Counted from the first letter of the stretch, positions 6,932-16,761 are shown. The stretch is 64,000 nucleotides of DNA from Chryseobacterium sp. MFBS3-17 (GCF_020687745.1 NZ_JAJEWK010000008.1:1-64000); one strand, 5' to 3'. Translations and numbers: made by a program. The notes: generated by a model not told the origin, from the letters alone.

Positions 6932-8146
6932 TTAAATAAATTTGTGTTCCACCAGTGACCACAGCCTCTGGGCATATTCATCTGCCTGCTCCCATTTGTT
7001 TTTGTAATATACCTCACTCAGGTATTCTTTGGCTTCTGCCAGGGTTTTAAAACTGTTCAGGGTGTTAATGGTTTCATTCATTTCTACCTGACTGCCCCCA
7101 AAAAGCATCTTCGCAAAAGAGATACGGTCATTCAGATCCAGTCTGAATTCGGCTTTCGGCTTTTCTGCTTCCATGAAATCTGTGGGCATATTGGCCTTCA
7201 GCAGACTTGCTTCCGGTTTTTCTGCAGGAGGAGCCACATGTTCTTCTTCTTCCAGCGGATCATCTTCAAACAGGGACTGAATCTTTTTCAATCCTTTGAT
7301 ATTGGCCAGTTTAAATTTCTTTTCTTCCTGGTGTTGTTCCTGTATTTCGGCGGCGGCAGCATTGAGCTGAATCATTTTCTCTTCACGTTCAATGTCCACA
7401 ATCTTACCACGCTCATCGGTTGCAGTTTCTTGATCTGCAGCAGGTTCTGCAACTGCAGAGACATCTTGGGAATCAGCAGTTTCCGCAGCAGTTTCTTCAT
7501 CCTTGATGCCGGCCACATCAAAGGTAAAGGTCACGGCTTCCTTAGGCTCCTCTTCCTCCTCATCCGCGGCTGCTTCTTCAGGTTCCGTTACCTCAATATT
7601 TTCATCAATTTCCTCATAATCGGCGGTGTCTTCCGGTTTGAAAATTTCCGGTTCGGAGTCAATTTCCGGAGATTCTTCGGTATTGTCTATGGAAGAAGAA
7701 ACCCCACTCAGTTCATAATCAACCACTTCCTCCGGATCGGTTTCCGATTCTTCTGCAGCTTGAATTTCATTCAGTTCATTGTTAAAAATAGCCTCTTCCT
7801 CAAAAACCTGTGTCCCAATTTCGGGATGGTGAATTTCGGATTCATCGATTTGGTTCAGGGTATTGTTGAAAATCACTTCCTCTTCGGCAATATAGCGGTC
7901 TTCAATTTCTTCCAATACTTCATTTTCATAGTCAGTTTCCTGATTGTCAATAATTTGAACCGGTACATCCTGCATATCCTCCCGATATTTTTCAGCGAGT
8001 GACAAAAAGGTGATAATTTCCTGCAGCTGCTGAAGCTGGGATGAAGATTCCTTTAAATCTTCTGCAGAATCGATGCGTTGCAGCTTTTCTATAATGGACT
8101 TTGCATCATGAAGCGCTTTTTGCTGAATTTCCTGAAAGTTTTGCAT
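6932..8146 (-). CDS. large acidic protein of unknown function
   Basis: 404 aa. The N-terminus (about 1-60) looks helical and coiled-coil-like (IQQKALHDAKSIIEKLQ). Residues about 85-265 are dominated by Glu/Asp/Ala, with a short duplicated unit (EEEVIFNNTLNQIDESE and EEEAIFNNELNEIQAAE). Residues about 335-404 form a compact, more ordinary end, FRLDLNDRISFAKMLFGGSQ followed by a helical tail ending SLVEHKFI, which looks like the conserved functional part. It has no signal peptide or membrane segment. It lies 52 bp upstream of the MurC-like gene on the same strand. I do not recognise the family. Confidence 0.75.
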   Translation of the reverse strand: MQNFQEIQQKALHDAKSIIEKLQRIDSAEDLKESSSQLQQLQEIITFLSLAEKYREDMQDVPVQIIDNQETDYENEVLEEIEDRYIAEEEVIFNNTLNQIDESEIHHPEIGTQVFEEEAIFNNELNEIQAAEESETDPEEVVDYELSGVSSSIDNTEESPEIDSEPEIFKPEDTADYEEIDENIEVTEPEEAAADEEEEEPKEAVTFTFDVAGIKDEETAAETADSQDVSAVAEPAADQETATDERGKIVDIEREEKMIQLNAAAAEIQEQHQEEKKFKLANIKGLKKIQSLFEDDPLEEEEHVAPPAEKPEASLLKANMPTDFMEAEKPKAEFRLDLNDRISFAKMLFGGSQVEMNETINTLNSFKTLAEAKEYLSEVYYKNKWEQADEYAQRLWSLVEHKFI

Positions 8147-8170
8147 TGCAATATCTTGTTAAATTTTGCG

Positions 8171-8178
8171 TAATTTTG
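8171..8178 (+). promoter_or_regulatory. -7 element upstream of tdk
   Basis: TAATTTTG fits the TAnnTTTG -7 consensus of Bacteroidetes sigma-ABfr promoters. It lies 27 bp before the tdk start in the divergent gap and could drive the tdk-murF/alr operon. The upstream -33 element is not clear. Confidence 0.45.
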
Positions 8179-8205
8179 AAATTATATTTACGGCTAAAGT
8201 AACAA

Positions 8206-8799
8206 ATGTTTTTAGAAAATACAATAAATCATTCCAAACAAAGTGGTTGGATGGAGGTGATCTGTGGTTCGATGTTTTCGGGAAAAACCGAAGAACTGAT
8301 CCGCAGGTTGCGCAGAGCAGAAATGGCAGGCCAGAAGGTAGAAATTTTCAAACCGAAAATAGATACCCGATATGGAGATGAGGAAGTGGTTTCCCACAAC
8401 CAGAATAAAATTCTGAGCACGCCTGTAGAGAGTTCCAACGAGATTCTGCTTTTGGGCTCTACCTGCGATGTAGTGGGCATAGACGAGGCTCAGTTTTTTG
8501 ATGAAGGCATTGTAGAAGTAGCCAATCAACTGGCCAATACCGGAGTGCGGGTGGTTATTGCAGGTCTGGACATGGATTTTCTGGGAAGACCCTTTGGCTC
8601 CATGCCTTATTTGATGGCTACCGCCGAATATGTGACAAAAGTGCATGCTATTTGCAAGAGAACCGGCAACCTGGCCAATTATTCCATGAGAACCACCGAA
8701 AGCAAAAATCTGGTACAACTGGGGGAAACCGACAGTTATGAAGCCGTGAGCCGACGTATTTTCACAGAATTTGTCCTCAATAAAAATCCGCAGGAATGA
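8206..8799 (+). CDS. tdk: thymidine kinase (type II)
   Basis: 197 aa. Walker [17 protein letters not shown] is at about residues 20-35, the DEAQFFDE Walker-B region near 93, and the lid with [12 protein letters not shown] near the end. It phosphorylates thymidine to dTMP for salvage in the cytoplasm. Type II kinases usually carry a four-Cys structural zinc site; here the third pair reads [13 protein letters not shown], so the second Cys is lost, and no C-terminal CxxC follows. The zinc site therefore looks absent. It is the first gene of a plus-strand chain and its stop overlaps the murF/alr start by 4 bp. Confidence 0.95.
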   Translation: MFLENTINHSKQSGWMEVICGSMFSGKTEELIRRLRRAEMAGQKVEIFKPKIDTRYGDEEVVSHNQNKILSTPVESSNEILLLGSTCDVVGIDEAQFFDEGIVEVANQLANTGVRVVIAGLDMDFLGRPFGSMPYLMATAEYVTKVHAICKRTGNLANYSMRTTESKNLVQLGETDSYEAVSRRIFTEFVLNKNPQE

Positions 8800-11246
8800 A
8801 CTATACGGCCAGAGAAATTGCCGATCTAACAGACAGCACCGTCATTGGAAACCCCGATGCACGCATCAGAAGCATTGCTTTTGACAGCCGAACTATTTTC
8901 TCTGTAAAAGAGAAAGCATTTCTGGCGATCAATACCAGTAAAAACCGTGGCGAAAAGTATATTCCAGCCACAGTGGAAAAAGGCATTAAAATTATTATTG
9001 CCGAAAACAAAACTGCAGATTACGAAGGAGTTACCTGGATCATTGTAAAAAATGCTGTGGCCTTTCTGCAAAAACTGGCGGCACAACATCTGGGCGGTTT
9101 TCCTGAGCTGAAAACAATAGGGATAACGGGCAGCAACGGAAAAACTATCGTAAAGGAATGGCTGTACCAGAGCCTCTGGAACGAGTTCAGTACGGTAAAA
9201 AGTCCGAAGAGTTTCAATTCGCAGACCGGTTTACCCTTTTCACTGTTGCAGATCAACGAAAATCATGAACTTGGAATTTTTGAAGCCGGTATTTCCAGAC
9301 CGGGCGAAATGGACATTCTGAGCAGTATATTTTCGCCGGAATTGGGTATCCTCACCCACATCGGAACAGCGCATTCGGCTAATTTCTCGTCAGAAGAAGA
9401 ACTGATCGATGAAAAACTGAAACTTTTTAACAATTCAAAAACCATCATTTTCAATGGAGATCACCCTCTGGTACGGCAAAAGATCCATGAAAAATTTAAT
9501 GAACAAAAGCTTATTTCTTACGGATTTCATCCAGATAACGATCTGAAACCGGCATCAGACTGGAAGAATCATCAGCTGGATATCACCGTGAGTCATTTCG
9601 GCATTCCCTTCAGTTTTCCCATGTTACAACGTGATGAGGCAACGCTGATGAATGCCCTTGCGGTCATTGCCGTTCTGCGGGAACTTCAGTTTGACGATGA
9701 ACAGATTACTGCAAAACTCAACGCCCTGAAAGCCGTAGAAATGCGGTTAGAAAGCGTCAACGGCATTAGAAACAATCTTGTGATTAATGATTCCTTTAAT
9801 CTGGATATTGACTCACTTAAGATTGCCTTTCAGTTTATCAACGAATACGGGAAAGCTAAAAAAGCCCTGATTCTAACCGACATTATAGACGTTCGGGATC
9901 AACCGGATGATTTGTACAGAAATGTATCTCAGCTGGTGAATGAGCAAAACTTTCATTCAGTATTTCTGGTTGGAGAGGAAATTCCGAAATATGAGTATTT
10001 GTTTAACGGTGAAGTATTTATTTTTACCGATACTCAACAATTAATTGAAAGCCAAGAACTTAATCAGATAGAAAACTCGCTGATTTTGCTGAAAGGTGCA
10101 CGAAAATTTACCATTGAAAAAGTAAAAAACCATCTGGAGCTGCAGAAACATGATACGGTACTGGAGGTGAATCTGAATGCCATTATCCACAATATCAACA
10201 TTCATCGTGCTTTGCTGAAACCGGAAACTCGAATAATGGCGATGGTTAAAGCCTATTCCTATGGACTGGGGGGTTACGAGATTGCAGAGTTTTTACAGCA
10301 CCATCACATTGATTATTTGGGTGTTGCGTATGCAGATGAAGGAGCGGACCTCCGGAAAAATGGAATCACAACGCCTATTATTGTGATGAATCCGGAGCAG
10401 CACAGCTATCACAGCATCATTGATTTCAATCTGGAACCGGAGATTTACAGTTTCCGCGTTCTGGAAAAATTTTATGAAGCGCTTCAGCAGAAGGGCATCA
10501 GCAAGCAGTATCCGGTGCACATCAAACTGGAAACCGGAATGCACCGACTGGGCTTCAAAACTCCAGAACTGGACGAACTCGCCGGTAAGCTTAAGACCAT
10601 GAATCTGAAAGCGGCCAGTATTTTCAGTCATTTATCTTCAGCTGATGATGCCGAGGAACGGGACTATACCCTAGAGCAGATTAGGATCTTTGAAAGGAAT
10701 GCATCTGCACTCTCTTGCAGCTTGGGCTATCAACCTATTTATCATATTCTGAATACCTCCGGTATTGTTTCCTTTCCCGAATATCAGTTTGATATGGTGC
10801 GCATCGGCATCGGAATGGCAGGCATTTCATCTGATGAGCAAATCGCACGTCAGCTGCAAAGCGCGGTGGTATTCAAAACGGTCATATCTCAGATTTCTGA
10901 GGTGGAAAAAGGTGAATCTGTGGGTTATAACCGCCGGTTCCGTGCAGAAGAAAACACAAGAATTGCAACCATCCCAGTGGGGTACGCCGACGGGATACCC
11001 CGGCTTCTAAGCAATAAAAACGGATATGTGGCCATCCACAAAAAATTGTATCCCATTGTGGGAAACGTATGTATGGACATGATGATGATAGACATAGGTA
11101 CAGCAAAAATAAAAGAAGGAGACGAGGTGATTATTTTCAATTCCAGCCCTAGTCTGCAGCAGTTTGCTGATTATTGCCGAACCATTCCTTATGAGGTACT
11201 GACCTCCATTTCGAGAAGAGTAAAGAGAATATATATAAAGAACTAA
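8796..11246 (+). CDS. bifunctional MurF ligase / alanine racemase
   Basis: 816 aa, a fusion. Residues 1 to about 445 are MurF-like: [16 protein letters not shown] loop near 110-121 and an N-terminal substrate domain. Residues about 450-816 are alanine racemase: [14 protein letters not shown] with Lys485 as the pyridoxal-phosphate lysine, [13 protein letters not shown], and [11 protein letters not shown]. The racemase makes D-Ala for the D-Ala-D-Ala that MurF joins to the UDP-MurNAc-tripeptide, so one polypeptide links supply and use. This fusion is known from Bacteroidetes. The MurF half lacks some of the conserved ends of stand-alone MurF but keeps the ATP loop. Overlaps tdk by 4 bp and the patatin gene by 1 bp. 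Confidence 0.93.
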   Translation: MNYTAREIADLTDSTVIGNPDARIRSIAFDSRTIFSVKEKAFLAINTSKNRGEKYIPATVEKGIKIIIAENKTADYEGVTWIIVKNAVAFLQKLAAQHLGGFPELKTIGITGSNGKTIVKEWLYQSLWNEFSTVKSPKSFNSQTGLPFSLLQINENHELGIFEAGISRPGEMDILSSIFSPELGILTHIGTAHSANFSSEEELIDEKLKLFNNSKTIIFNGDHPLVRQKIHEKFNEQKLISYGFHPDNDLKPASDWKNHQLDITVSHFGIPFSFPMLQRDEATLMNALAVIAVLRELQFDDEQITAKLNALKAVEMRLESVNGIRNNLVINDSFNLDIDSLKIAFQFINEYGKAKKALILTDIIDVRDQPDDLYRNVSQLVNEQNFHSVFLVGEEIPKYEYLFNGEVFIFTDTQQLIESQELNQIENSLILLKGARKFTIEKVKNHLELQKHDTVLEVNLNAIIHNINIHRALLKPETRIMAMVKAYSYGLGGYEIAEFLQHHHIDYLGVAYADEGADLRKNGITTPIIVMNPEQHSYHSIIDFNLEPEIYSFRVLEKFYEALQQKGISKQYPVHIKLETGMHRLGFKTPELDELAGKLKTMNLKAASIFSHLSSADDAEERDYTLEQIRIFERNASALSCSLGYQPIYHILNTSGIVSFPEYQFDMVRIGIGMAGISSDEQIARQLQSAVVFKTVISQISEVEKGESVGYNRRFRAEENTRIATIPVGYADGIPRLLSNKNGYVAIHKKLYPIVGNVCMDMMMIDIGTAKIKEGDEVIIFNSSPSLQQFADYCRTIPYEVLTSISRRVKRIYIKN

Positions 11247-13417
11247 TGCAAAAAGTAGCGATCATCATAGCCGTTTTCTTCAGTATTATACTACTGAAAG
11301 GGCAAGTAAAGGAAGGTTTTGTAATTCCGCCCAATCCAAAAATTGGTTTATCATTATCTGGTGGTGGAGCCAAAGGATTTGCACACATAGGCGTTCTGAA
11401 AGTTCTGGATTCGCTGGGTGTGCGGATTGACTATGTTTCCGGAACCAGCATGGGAGCGATAGTAGGAGGTTTGTATGCCAGCGGATATACCGGTAAAGAC
11501 ATCGAGAAAATTGTAATGGATACCGATTTCTACAATATCATTGCCAATGAGAAAACCCGGCAGGAGGCTACTTTCTTCAACAAATCTGTAGACAAATACA
11601 TTCTGAATATTCCGGTGAAGAACGGTAAAATCAACGTACTGCCCAAAGCCATTTCTACCGGACAAAAAAACATCTATCTCCTGAAGGAACTCTTTAAAAA
11701 TGTCTCTACCACAGAAGATTTCTCCAAACTACCAATTCCGTTTATGTGTATCGGCACCAATCTGGAAAGCGGAGCTATGGAAATTTTTGAAAAGGGTGAT
11801 CTGGTGAGTTCGATTATGGCAAGTTCAGCATTTCCATCATTGATGGATCCGGTAAAGATTGGCGATTCACTTTATATAGACGGCGCCATGACCATTAATT
11901 ATCCCTCAAAACCGCTGAAAGATAAAGGAATTGACATTGTCATCGGTGTAGATTTGAGCCAGGGACTGGCCAGCAGGGAAAATCTGCAGAGTGCGATTGC
12001 CATTCTGAACCAGGTGATTGATTTCGGAATCCAGAAGGAAACGGTACGCCAGTACAAGTACACAGACATTAACATCCATCCGGATCTCACCGGCAAAACC
12101 GCCACCAGCTATGATGCCAAGGCAGAGATCCTTAACGCCGGTTACGAAGAAGCCATCCAATACGTCCCTACCCTTTCATTATTGCCGAAAAGAGAAGATC
12201 ACCTGCTCCGTACACCCATGAATATGGTTTTCTCCAATATGTACAAAATAGACAGTCTGGTGCTGGTAAATAATGAAATTTTCAGCAAGAACTATGTGGA
12301 AGGTAAAATGAATATGAAGCTGCCTGCATTACACTCTTACAGCTCTATAAACCGGATGATTGATAAGTTGTACGCCACCAATAATTACAGACTCATCAAT
12401 TATGAAATCATAAAAACCGGCAATCATGATCTGAATTATCTGAAACTGGACGTTATAGAAGACGATACCCGTTTCTACCTGAAATTTGGGTTGCATTATG
12501 ATGAGATCTTCAAAACCGGCTTACTGCTGAATGCGACCGTAAAAAGATTGCTGTTCCGAAATTCCACACTGTCTCTGGATGTGGTAGTAGGTGACACGCC
12601 CAGATACTACCTCAATTATTTTATAGACAACGGCTATATCCCCGGTTTTGGGGCTTATGCCTCCGGAATGTCGCTGGATTTACGGGACATCAACTCCAAT
12701 GTAACTGAATCCTGGAACTGGTTTCGAAATGAAGTATTTCTTCAGTCGGTATGGCGGGACAAATATGCCATCGGCGGTGGAATCAGTCATGATTATTTTG
12801 AGGCGAAATCGATAGGACGTGCTGCTTACTCAGATGTGCACCACTTTATAAACCCTTATGTATTTATGAAAACCGACACCCAAAATGACAAAGGTTTTCC
12901 CACCAAAGGCTGGTACCTGAACGCTGAAGGAAAGTTGTTGGATTTACTGAGTGAAAAACTGGAAGGTAGAACCTTTCAGACAAAAATAACAGCACGGTTT
13001 AATTTTCCGCTGACAACATGGCTTACCTACCGCTTGGGCATGGCAGCAGGCTTTACGCTCGGCGATGAATTATCCCATTACAATGAATATAAAATCGGAG
13101 GAATTTTCGAGCAGAATCTCGGTAACTTTAATCAGTTTCAGGGATATGAATTCGGACAGCTGAGTTCAAGAAATCTACTCACAATGGCCAATACACTACA
13201 GTTTAATGTCCACAAAAACTACTTTGTGGATGCGTCTTTCAGTGTGGCCAATCTCTTTGCAGATGCGGAAGTAGACGATATTTTTCACATCACAGAATCG
13301 TCTGCGGGACTCACTGCCGGTTACAAATCACCTTTAGGGCAGGTTAAACTTAATTACAGCCACTCTATTAACAGAAACAACGGAACCTTCAGTGTCATAC
13401 TGGGACATTGGTTTTAA
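11246..13417 (+). CDS. patatin-like phospholipase with BamA-type beta-barrel
   Basis: 723 aa. A short signal peptide (about 1-20) precedes a patatin domain: the oxyanion loop SGGGAKG at residues 38-44, the nucleophile Ser68 in GTSMG (66-70), and the Asp of YIDGAMTINYP near residue 212. A POTRA-like segment follows (about 340-405), and the C-terminal third (about 420-723) is an outer-membrane beta-barrel of the BamA/surface-antigen type that ends FSVILGHWF, with terminal Phe. The layout matches PlpD-like type Vd autotransporters, lipases tethered to the cell surface. It is co-transcribed with murF/alr (1-bp overlap). Confidence 0.9.
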   Translation: MQKVAIIIAVFFSIILLKGQVKEGFVIPPNPKIGLSLSGGGAKGFAHIGVLKVLDSLGVRIDYVSGTSMGAIVGGLYASGYTGKDIEKIVMDTDFYNIIANEKTRQEATFFNKSVDKYILNIPVKNGKINVLPKAISTGQKNIYLLKELFKNVSTTEDFSKLPIPFMCIGTNLESGAMEIFEKGDLVSSIMASSAFPSLMDPVKIGDSLYIDGAMTINYPSKPLKDKGIDIVIGVDLSQGLASRENLQSAIAILNQVIDFGIQKETVRQYKYTDINIHPDLTGKTATSYDAKAEILNAGYEEAIQYVPTLSLLPKREDHLLRTPMNMVFSNMYKIDSLVLVNNEIFSKNYVEGKMNMKLPALHSYSSINRMIDKLYATNNYRLINYEIIKTGNHDLNYLKLDVIEDDTRFYLKFGLHYDEIFKTGLLLNATVKRLLFRNSTLSLDVVVGDTPRYYLNYFIDNGYIPGFGAYASGMSLDLRDINSNVTESWNWFRNEVFLQSVWRDKYAIGGGISHDYFEAKSIGRAAYSDVHHFINPYVFMKTDTQNDKGFPTKGWYLNAEGKLLDLLSEKLEGRTFQTKITARFNFPLTTWLTYRLGMAAGFTLGDELSHYNEYKIGGIFEQNLGNFNQFQGYEFGQLSSRNLLTMANTLQFNVHKNYFVDASFSVANLFADAEVDDIFHITESSAGLTAGYKSPLGQVKLNYSHSINRNNGTFSVILGHWF

Positions 13418-13421
13418 TATT

Positions 13422-13841
13422 ATGACAACATTTTTTTTCGAAGATACAGAACCCATAGTAATTGAAGAACGCACCAGGACCTGGCTGCACCATATCATCA
13501 GTTCTGAAGGTAAAAAACCCGGTGATCTGCAGTATATTTTTTGCAGTGATGACTACCTCCTGCAAGTGAACCGCGACTATTTACAGCACGATTATTATAC
13601 AGATATCATCACCTTTGACTATGTGAAGGGTCAAACGATTTCAGGAGATATTTTTGTATCTTTGCAGCGCATTTCAGACAATGCTGCTGTGCTGGGTCAG
13701 GATTTTGACCGTGAACTTCACAGGGTACTTGCTCACGGAGTTTTGCATCTGTGCGGTTACAAAGATAAAACAGAGGCGGAAATTTCAGAAATGCGCTTTA
13801 AAGAAGATTATTATCTCGCCCGGCGTGATCTTATAATCTAA
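13422..13841 (+). CDS. ybeY: endoribonuclease / rRNA maturation factor YbeY
   Basis: 139 aa from the ATG at 13422, which lies 4 bp after the upstream stop; an earlier in-frame ATG at 13392 would overlap the beta-barrel gene by 26 bp and adds unlike residues. The metal motif is HRVLAHGVLHLCGYKDKTEAE: two His three residues apart are present, but the third His of the usual GYDH is replaced by KD, so Asp may be the third ligand. YbeY matures the 3' end of 16S rRNA and takes part in ribosome quality control. It is followed by a 141-bp gap with parS, then mnmG. Confidence 0.93.
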   Translation: MTTFFFEDTEPIVIEERTRTWLHHIISSEGKKPGDLQYIFCSDDYLLQVNRDYLQHDYYTDIITFDYVKGQTISGDIFVSLQRISDNAAVLGQDFDRELHRVLAHGVLHLCGYKDKTEAEISEMRFKEDYYLARRDLII

Positions 13842-13944
13842 TCGCTCTTTGACGTTAAACCCCGGTATATTCCTCTTTCACGGGCTTACCCACGGACTTT
13901 TTCCGTCAGACAGCAACTGTGATTCATCTGTTTTTAATTAATGA

Positions 13945-13960
13945 TGTTTCACGTGAAACA
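13945..13960. other. parS site (ParB binding), copy 1
   Basis: The sequence is TGTTTCACGTGAAACA, a perfect 16-bp palindrome identical to the universal ParB-binding consensus. It lies 23 bp before mnmG. parS sites normally cluster close to the origin of replication and nucleate the ParABS segregation complex. No parA or parB gene is in the window. Confidence 0.92.
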
Positions 13961-13982
13961 ATTTTAATAAAAGTCTATTCTA

Positions 13983-15845
13983 ATGATAACCGAAACATAT
14001 GACGTCATCGTAGTAGGAGCCGGACATGCCGGTTGTGAAGCTGCTGCTGCTGCTGCCAACCTGGGTTCCAAAACACTGCTGATTACCATGAATATGCAGA
14101 CCATCGGACAAATGTCCTGTAATCCCGCTATGGGTGGGATTGCCAAAGGTCAAATAGTTCGTGAAATTGATGCACTGGGGGGATATTCCGGAATAATTGC
14201 AGATAAATCCGCCATTCAATTTAAAATGCTGAACCTCTCTAAAGGTCCTGCGATGTGGTCTCCGCGTACACAAAACGACCGGATGATGTTTGCGGAAGAA
14301 TGGAGATTGGCACTGGAAAATACGCCCAACCTGGACTTCTTCCAGGATATGGTCAAATCTCTATTGATAGAAAATGGTCAGGTCACCGGAGTAAACACCT
14401 CTCTGGGTATTCAGATTAAAGGAAAATCTGTAGTATTGACCAACGGCACGTTTCTGAACGGACTGATACACGTGGGCGACAAACAACTGGGTGGAGGCCG
14501 TATGGGCGAACCCAAAGCTTTTGGGATTACCGAACAACTGGTATCATTAGGTTTTGAAGCCGGAAGGATGAAAACCGGAACTCCTCCCCGTGTGGACGGC
14601 AGAAGCCTGGATTACTCCAAAATGGAAGAGCAGAAAGGTGATGAAAATCCACAAAAATTCAGCTATCTGGATACACCAAGGTTAACAAAACAACTCAGTT
14701 GCCACATTGTATATACCAATGAAACCGTTCACGATATTTTACGTGAAGGATTTGACAGAAGTCCGATGTTTAATGGAACGATACAAAGTACAGGACCCCG
14801 CTACTGCCCGAGTATTGAAGATAAAATAAATCGCTTTGCAGAACGGAACCGACACCAGCTCTTCGTAGAACCGGAAGGCTGGCGCACAGTGGAGATATAC
14901 GTCAACGGATTCAGCTCCTCACTCCCGGAAGATGTTCAGATTAAGGCCATGAAGCATATTCCAGGTTTTGAAAATGTAAAAGTTTTCCGTCCCGGATATG
15001 CCATAGAATATGATTACTTCCCTCCTACCCAATTGCATCATACATTGGAAACAAAACTGGTTCAGAACCTTTATTTTGCAGGTCAGATCAATGGAACTAC
15101 AGGCTATGAAGAGGCAGCCGGACAAGGCTTAATGGCCGGAATTAACGCCCATAATAAAGTGCACGGCAAGGATGAATTCATCTTGAACAGAGACGAAGCG
15201 TATATTGGTGTTCTCATTGACGATCTGATTACCAAAGGTACGGAAGAACCTTACCGCATGTTCACCTCCAGAGCAGAATACAGACTGCTTTTACGCCAGG
15301 ATAATGCGGATATACGCCTTACAGAGAAATCGTATAAAATAGGATTGGCTACCGAAGAAAGACTGAAAAAAGTAGAAAATAAAATAACTCAAAGTGCACA
15401 GCTGGAAACTTTTTTACGGGAAACTTCTCTGAAACCGGACATTATTAATCCCGTCCTTGCTGATAATGAATCTGCTCCAGTAGACCAGGCATACCGGGCT
15501 GCGCAGATTTTAACACGTCCCAATATCACGCTCGATAAACTTTCAAAAATTGATTTTATCAGTGAGACCACAAGCTTGTATAGTAATGAAATCCGAGAAC
15601 AAGCAGAAATCAACATTAAATATAAAGGTTATATAGAGAAAGAAAAGGAAAATGTAGCAAAGCTACACCGATTGGAAACTATAAAAATTCCTCAAGATTT
15701 CGACTATAGTAAAATTAGCTCCTTATCTGCAGAAGCAAAACAGAAACTGAATACAGTGCAGCCCAAAACCATTGCTCAGGCAGGAAGAATCAGCGGCGTT
15801 TCACCCGCAGATATAAATGTTTTATTAATCTATCTCGGCAGATAG
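13983..15845 (+). CDS. mnmG: tRNA uridine 5-carboxymethylaminomethyl modification enzyme, FAD subunit
   Basis: 620 aa, normal length. The FAD-binding motif VIVVGAGHAGCEAAAAA is near the N-terminus; GIAKGQIVREIDALGG, GGGRMGEPKAFGI and the C-terminal helical domain are all recognisable. With MnmE it installs the cmnm5 group on U34 of tRNAs that read split codon boxes. The gene is flanked on both sides by perfect parS sites (13945-13960 and 15867-15882). mnmG (gidA) is close to the origin in many bacteria. A DnaA-box-like TGTGGATAA follows directly after the stop. Confidence 0.97.
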   Translation: MITETYDVIVVGAGHAGCEAAAAAANLGSKTLLITMNMQTIGQMSCNPAMGGIAKGQIVREIDALGGYSGIIADKSAIQFKMLNLSKGPAMWSPRTQNDRMMFAEEWRLALENTPNLDFFQDMVKSLLIENGQVTGVNTSLGIQIKGKSVVLTNGTFLNGLIHVGDKQLGGGRMGEPKAFGITEQLVSLGFEAGRMKTGTPPRVDGRSLDYSKMEEQKGDENPQKFSYLDTPRLTKQLSCHIVYTNETVHDILREGFDRSPMFNGTIQSTGPRYCPSIEDKINRFAERNRHQLFVEPEGWRTVEIYVNGFSSSLPEDVQIKAMKHIPGFENVKVFRPGYAIEYDYFPPTQLHHTLETKLVQNLYFAGQINGTTGYEEAAGQGLMAGINAHNKVHGKDEFILNRDEAYIGVLIDDLITKGTEEPYRMFTSRAEYRLLLRQDNADIRLTEKSYKIGLATEERLKKVENKITQSAQLETFLRETSLKPDIINPVLADNESAPVDQAYRAAQILTRPNITLDKLSKIDFISETTSLYSNEIREQAEINIKYKGYIEKEKENVAKLHRLETIKIPQDFDYSKISSLSAEAKQKLNTVQPKTIAQAGRISGVSPADINVLLIYLGR

Positions 15846-15847
15846 TC

Positions 15848-15856
15848 TGTGGATAA
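15848..15856 (-). other. DnaA-box-like site after mnmG
   Basis: TGTGGATAA is the reverse complement of the perfect DnaA box TTATCCACA. A near-copy, TGTGGATTG, follows at 15860-15868 and runs into parS copy 2. Confidence 0.55.
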
Positions 15857-15866
15857 CCCTGTGGAT

Positions 15867-15882
15867 TGTTTCACGTGAAACA
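15867..15882. other. parS site (ParB binding), copy 2
   Basis: A second perfect TGTTTCACGTGAAACA palindrome, 1.92 kb from the first and just downstream of mnmG. Two exact 16-bp matches this close are not a chance event, and they indicate an origin-proximal segregation region. Confidence 0.92.
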
Positions 15883-15942
15883 TTATTCCACGGCTGATAC
15901 TGACGCGTTAATGTCTTAATGTTAATATGTGCAAAACTGTTT

Positions 15943-16761
15943 ATGAAAATAAAAGATCATTTCCTGACAGGAGAAGTATTTGAACTCAAAGAAACTCAAT
16001 ATCCGGGTATTTACAAAACTGACCCTGTACCAGAAAACATCGCTTCTTATTACGAGAGTACAGCGTACATCTCCCATCACCAGGATTCCGGATCACTGAA
16101 GGAAAAAATATACAAATTTATACAGGGATTTAATCTGAACTACAAACGGAACGTTCTGGTAGCTTTCCTGCCGAAGGGAGCACAAGTTCTGGATTACGGA
16201 TGCGGTGCGGGTGAATTTCTGAAGTATATTGAATCCGATTTTACCACGTACGGACTCGAACCCAATCCGGAAGCACAGACTGCTGCTCAGAAAAAGACAA
16301 AACAGACCACTTTTATCCACCAGTTACAGGAACTTCAGGACGAAAGTCTGGATGCCATAACCTTATGGCATGTTCTGGAACATATCGGTAATCAACAGGA
16401 AATACTGAACCTCTTTCACAGTAAACTCAGGAAAAACGGAAAGCTGATTATTGCAGTACCCAATCCCACTTCATACGATGCAATATTTTACAAAGAATTT
16501 TGGGCCGCTTATGATGTCCCCCGACATCTTTATCATTTTTCAAAAAAAGGCATGGAAGCATTTTTTGACACTGACTTGTGGAAACTAAAAACCATCAAAC
16601 CACTTTTACTGGATTCGTTCTATATTTCTATGCTGAGTGAAAAATATAAAAAATCTACTCTTTTTTGGTTAAAAGGAGCCGTCCGAGGAGCGATTTCTAA
16701 TTTTAAAGCATCAAAAAGCGGTGAATTTTCCAGCTTGATATATGTTATCGAAAAAAAGTAG
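15943..16761 (+). CDS. class I SAM-dependent methyltransferase
   Basis: 272 aa from the ATG at 15943; an upstream in-frame start at 15919 would add eight unlike residues. Motif I VLDYGCGAGEFLKYI is near the middle of the first half, followed by the acidic loop YGLEPNP, then LDAITLWHVLEHI and KNGKLIIAVPNPTSYD, which place it in the Methyltransf_11/23 group. N-terminal residues up to about 60 (FELKETQYPGIYKTDP) form a small leading domain. Substrate unknown; such proteins in Bacteroidetes often modify small molecules or glycans. It is the last plus-strand gene before pgk and shares a terminator with it. Confidence 0.8.
   Translation: MKIKDHFLTGEVFELKETQYPGIYKTDPVPENIASYYESTAYISHHQDSGSLKEKIYKFIQGFNLNYKRNVLVAFLPKGAQVLDYGCGAGEFLKYIESDFTTYGLEPNPEAQTAAQKKTKQTTFIHQLQELQDESLDAITLWHVLEHIGNQQEILNLFHSKLRKNGKLIIAVPNPTSYDAIFYKEFWAAYDVPRHLYHFSKKGMEAFFDTDLWKLKTIKPLLLDSFYISMLSEKYKKSTLFWLKGAVRGAISNFKASKSGEFSSLIYVIEKK

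Noticed and set aside
7238-8002. 254-codon Phe-rich frame on the plus strand
   Set aside because: It is antisense to the Glu-rich acidic gene, where GAA/TTC codons give Phe-rich shadows.
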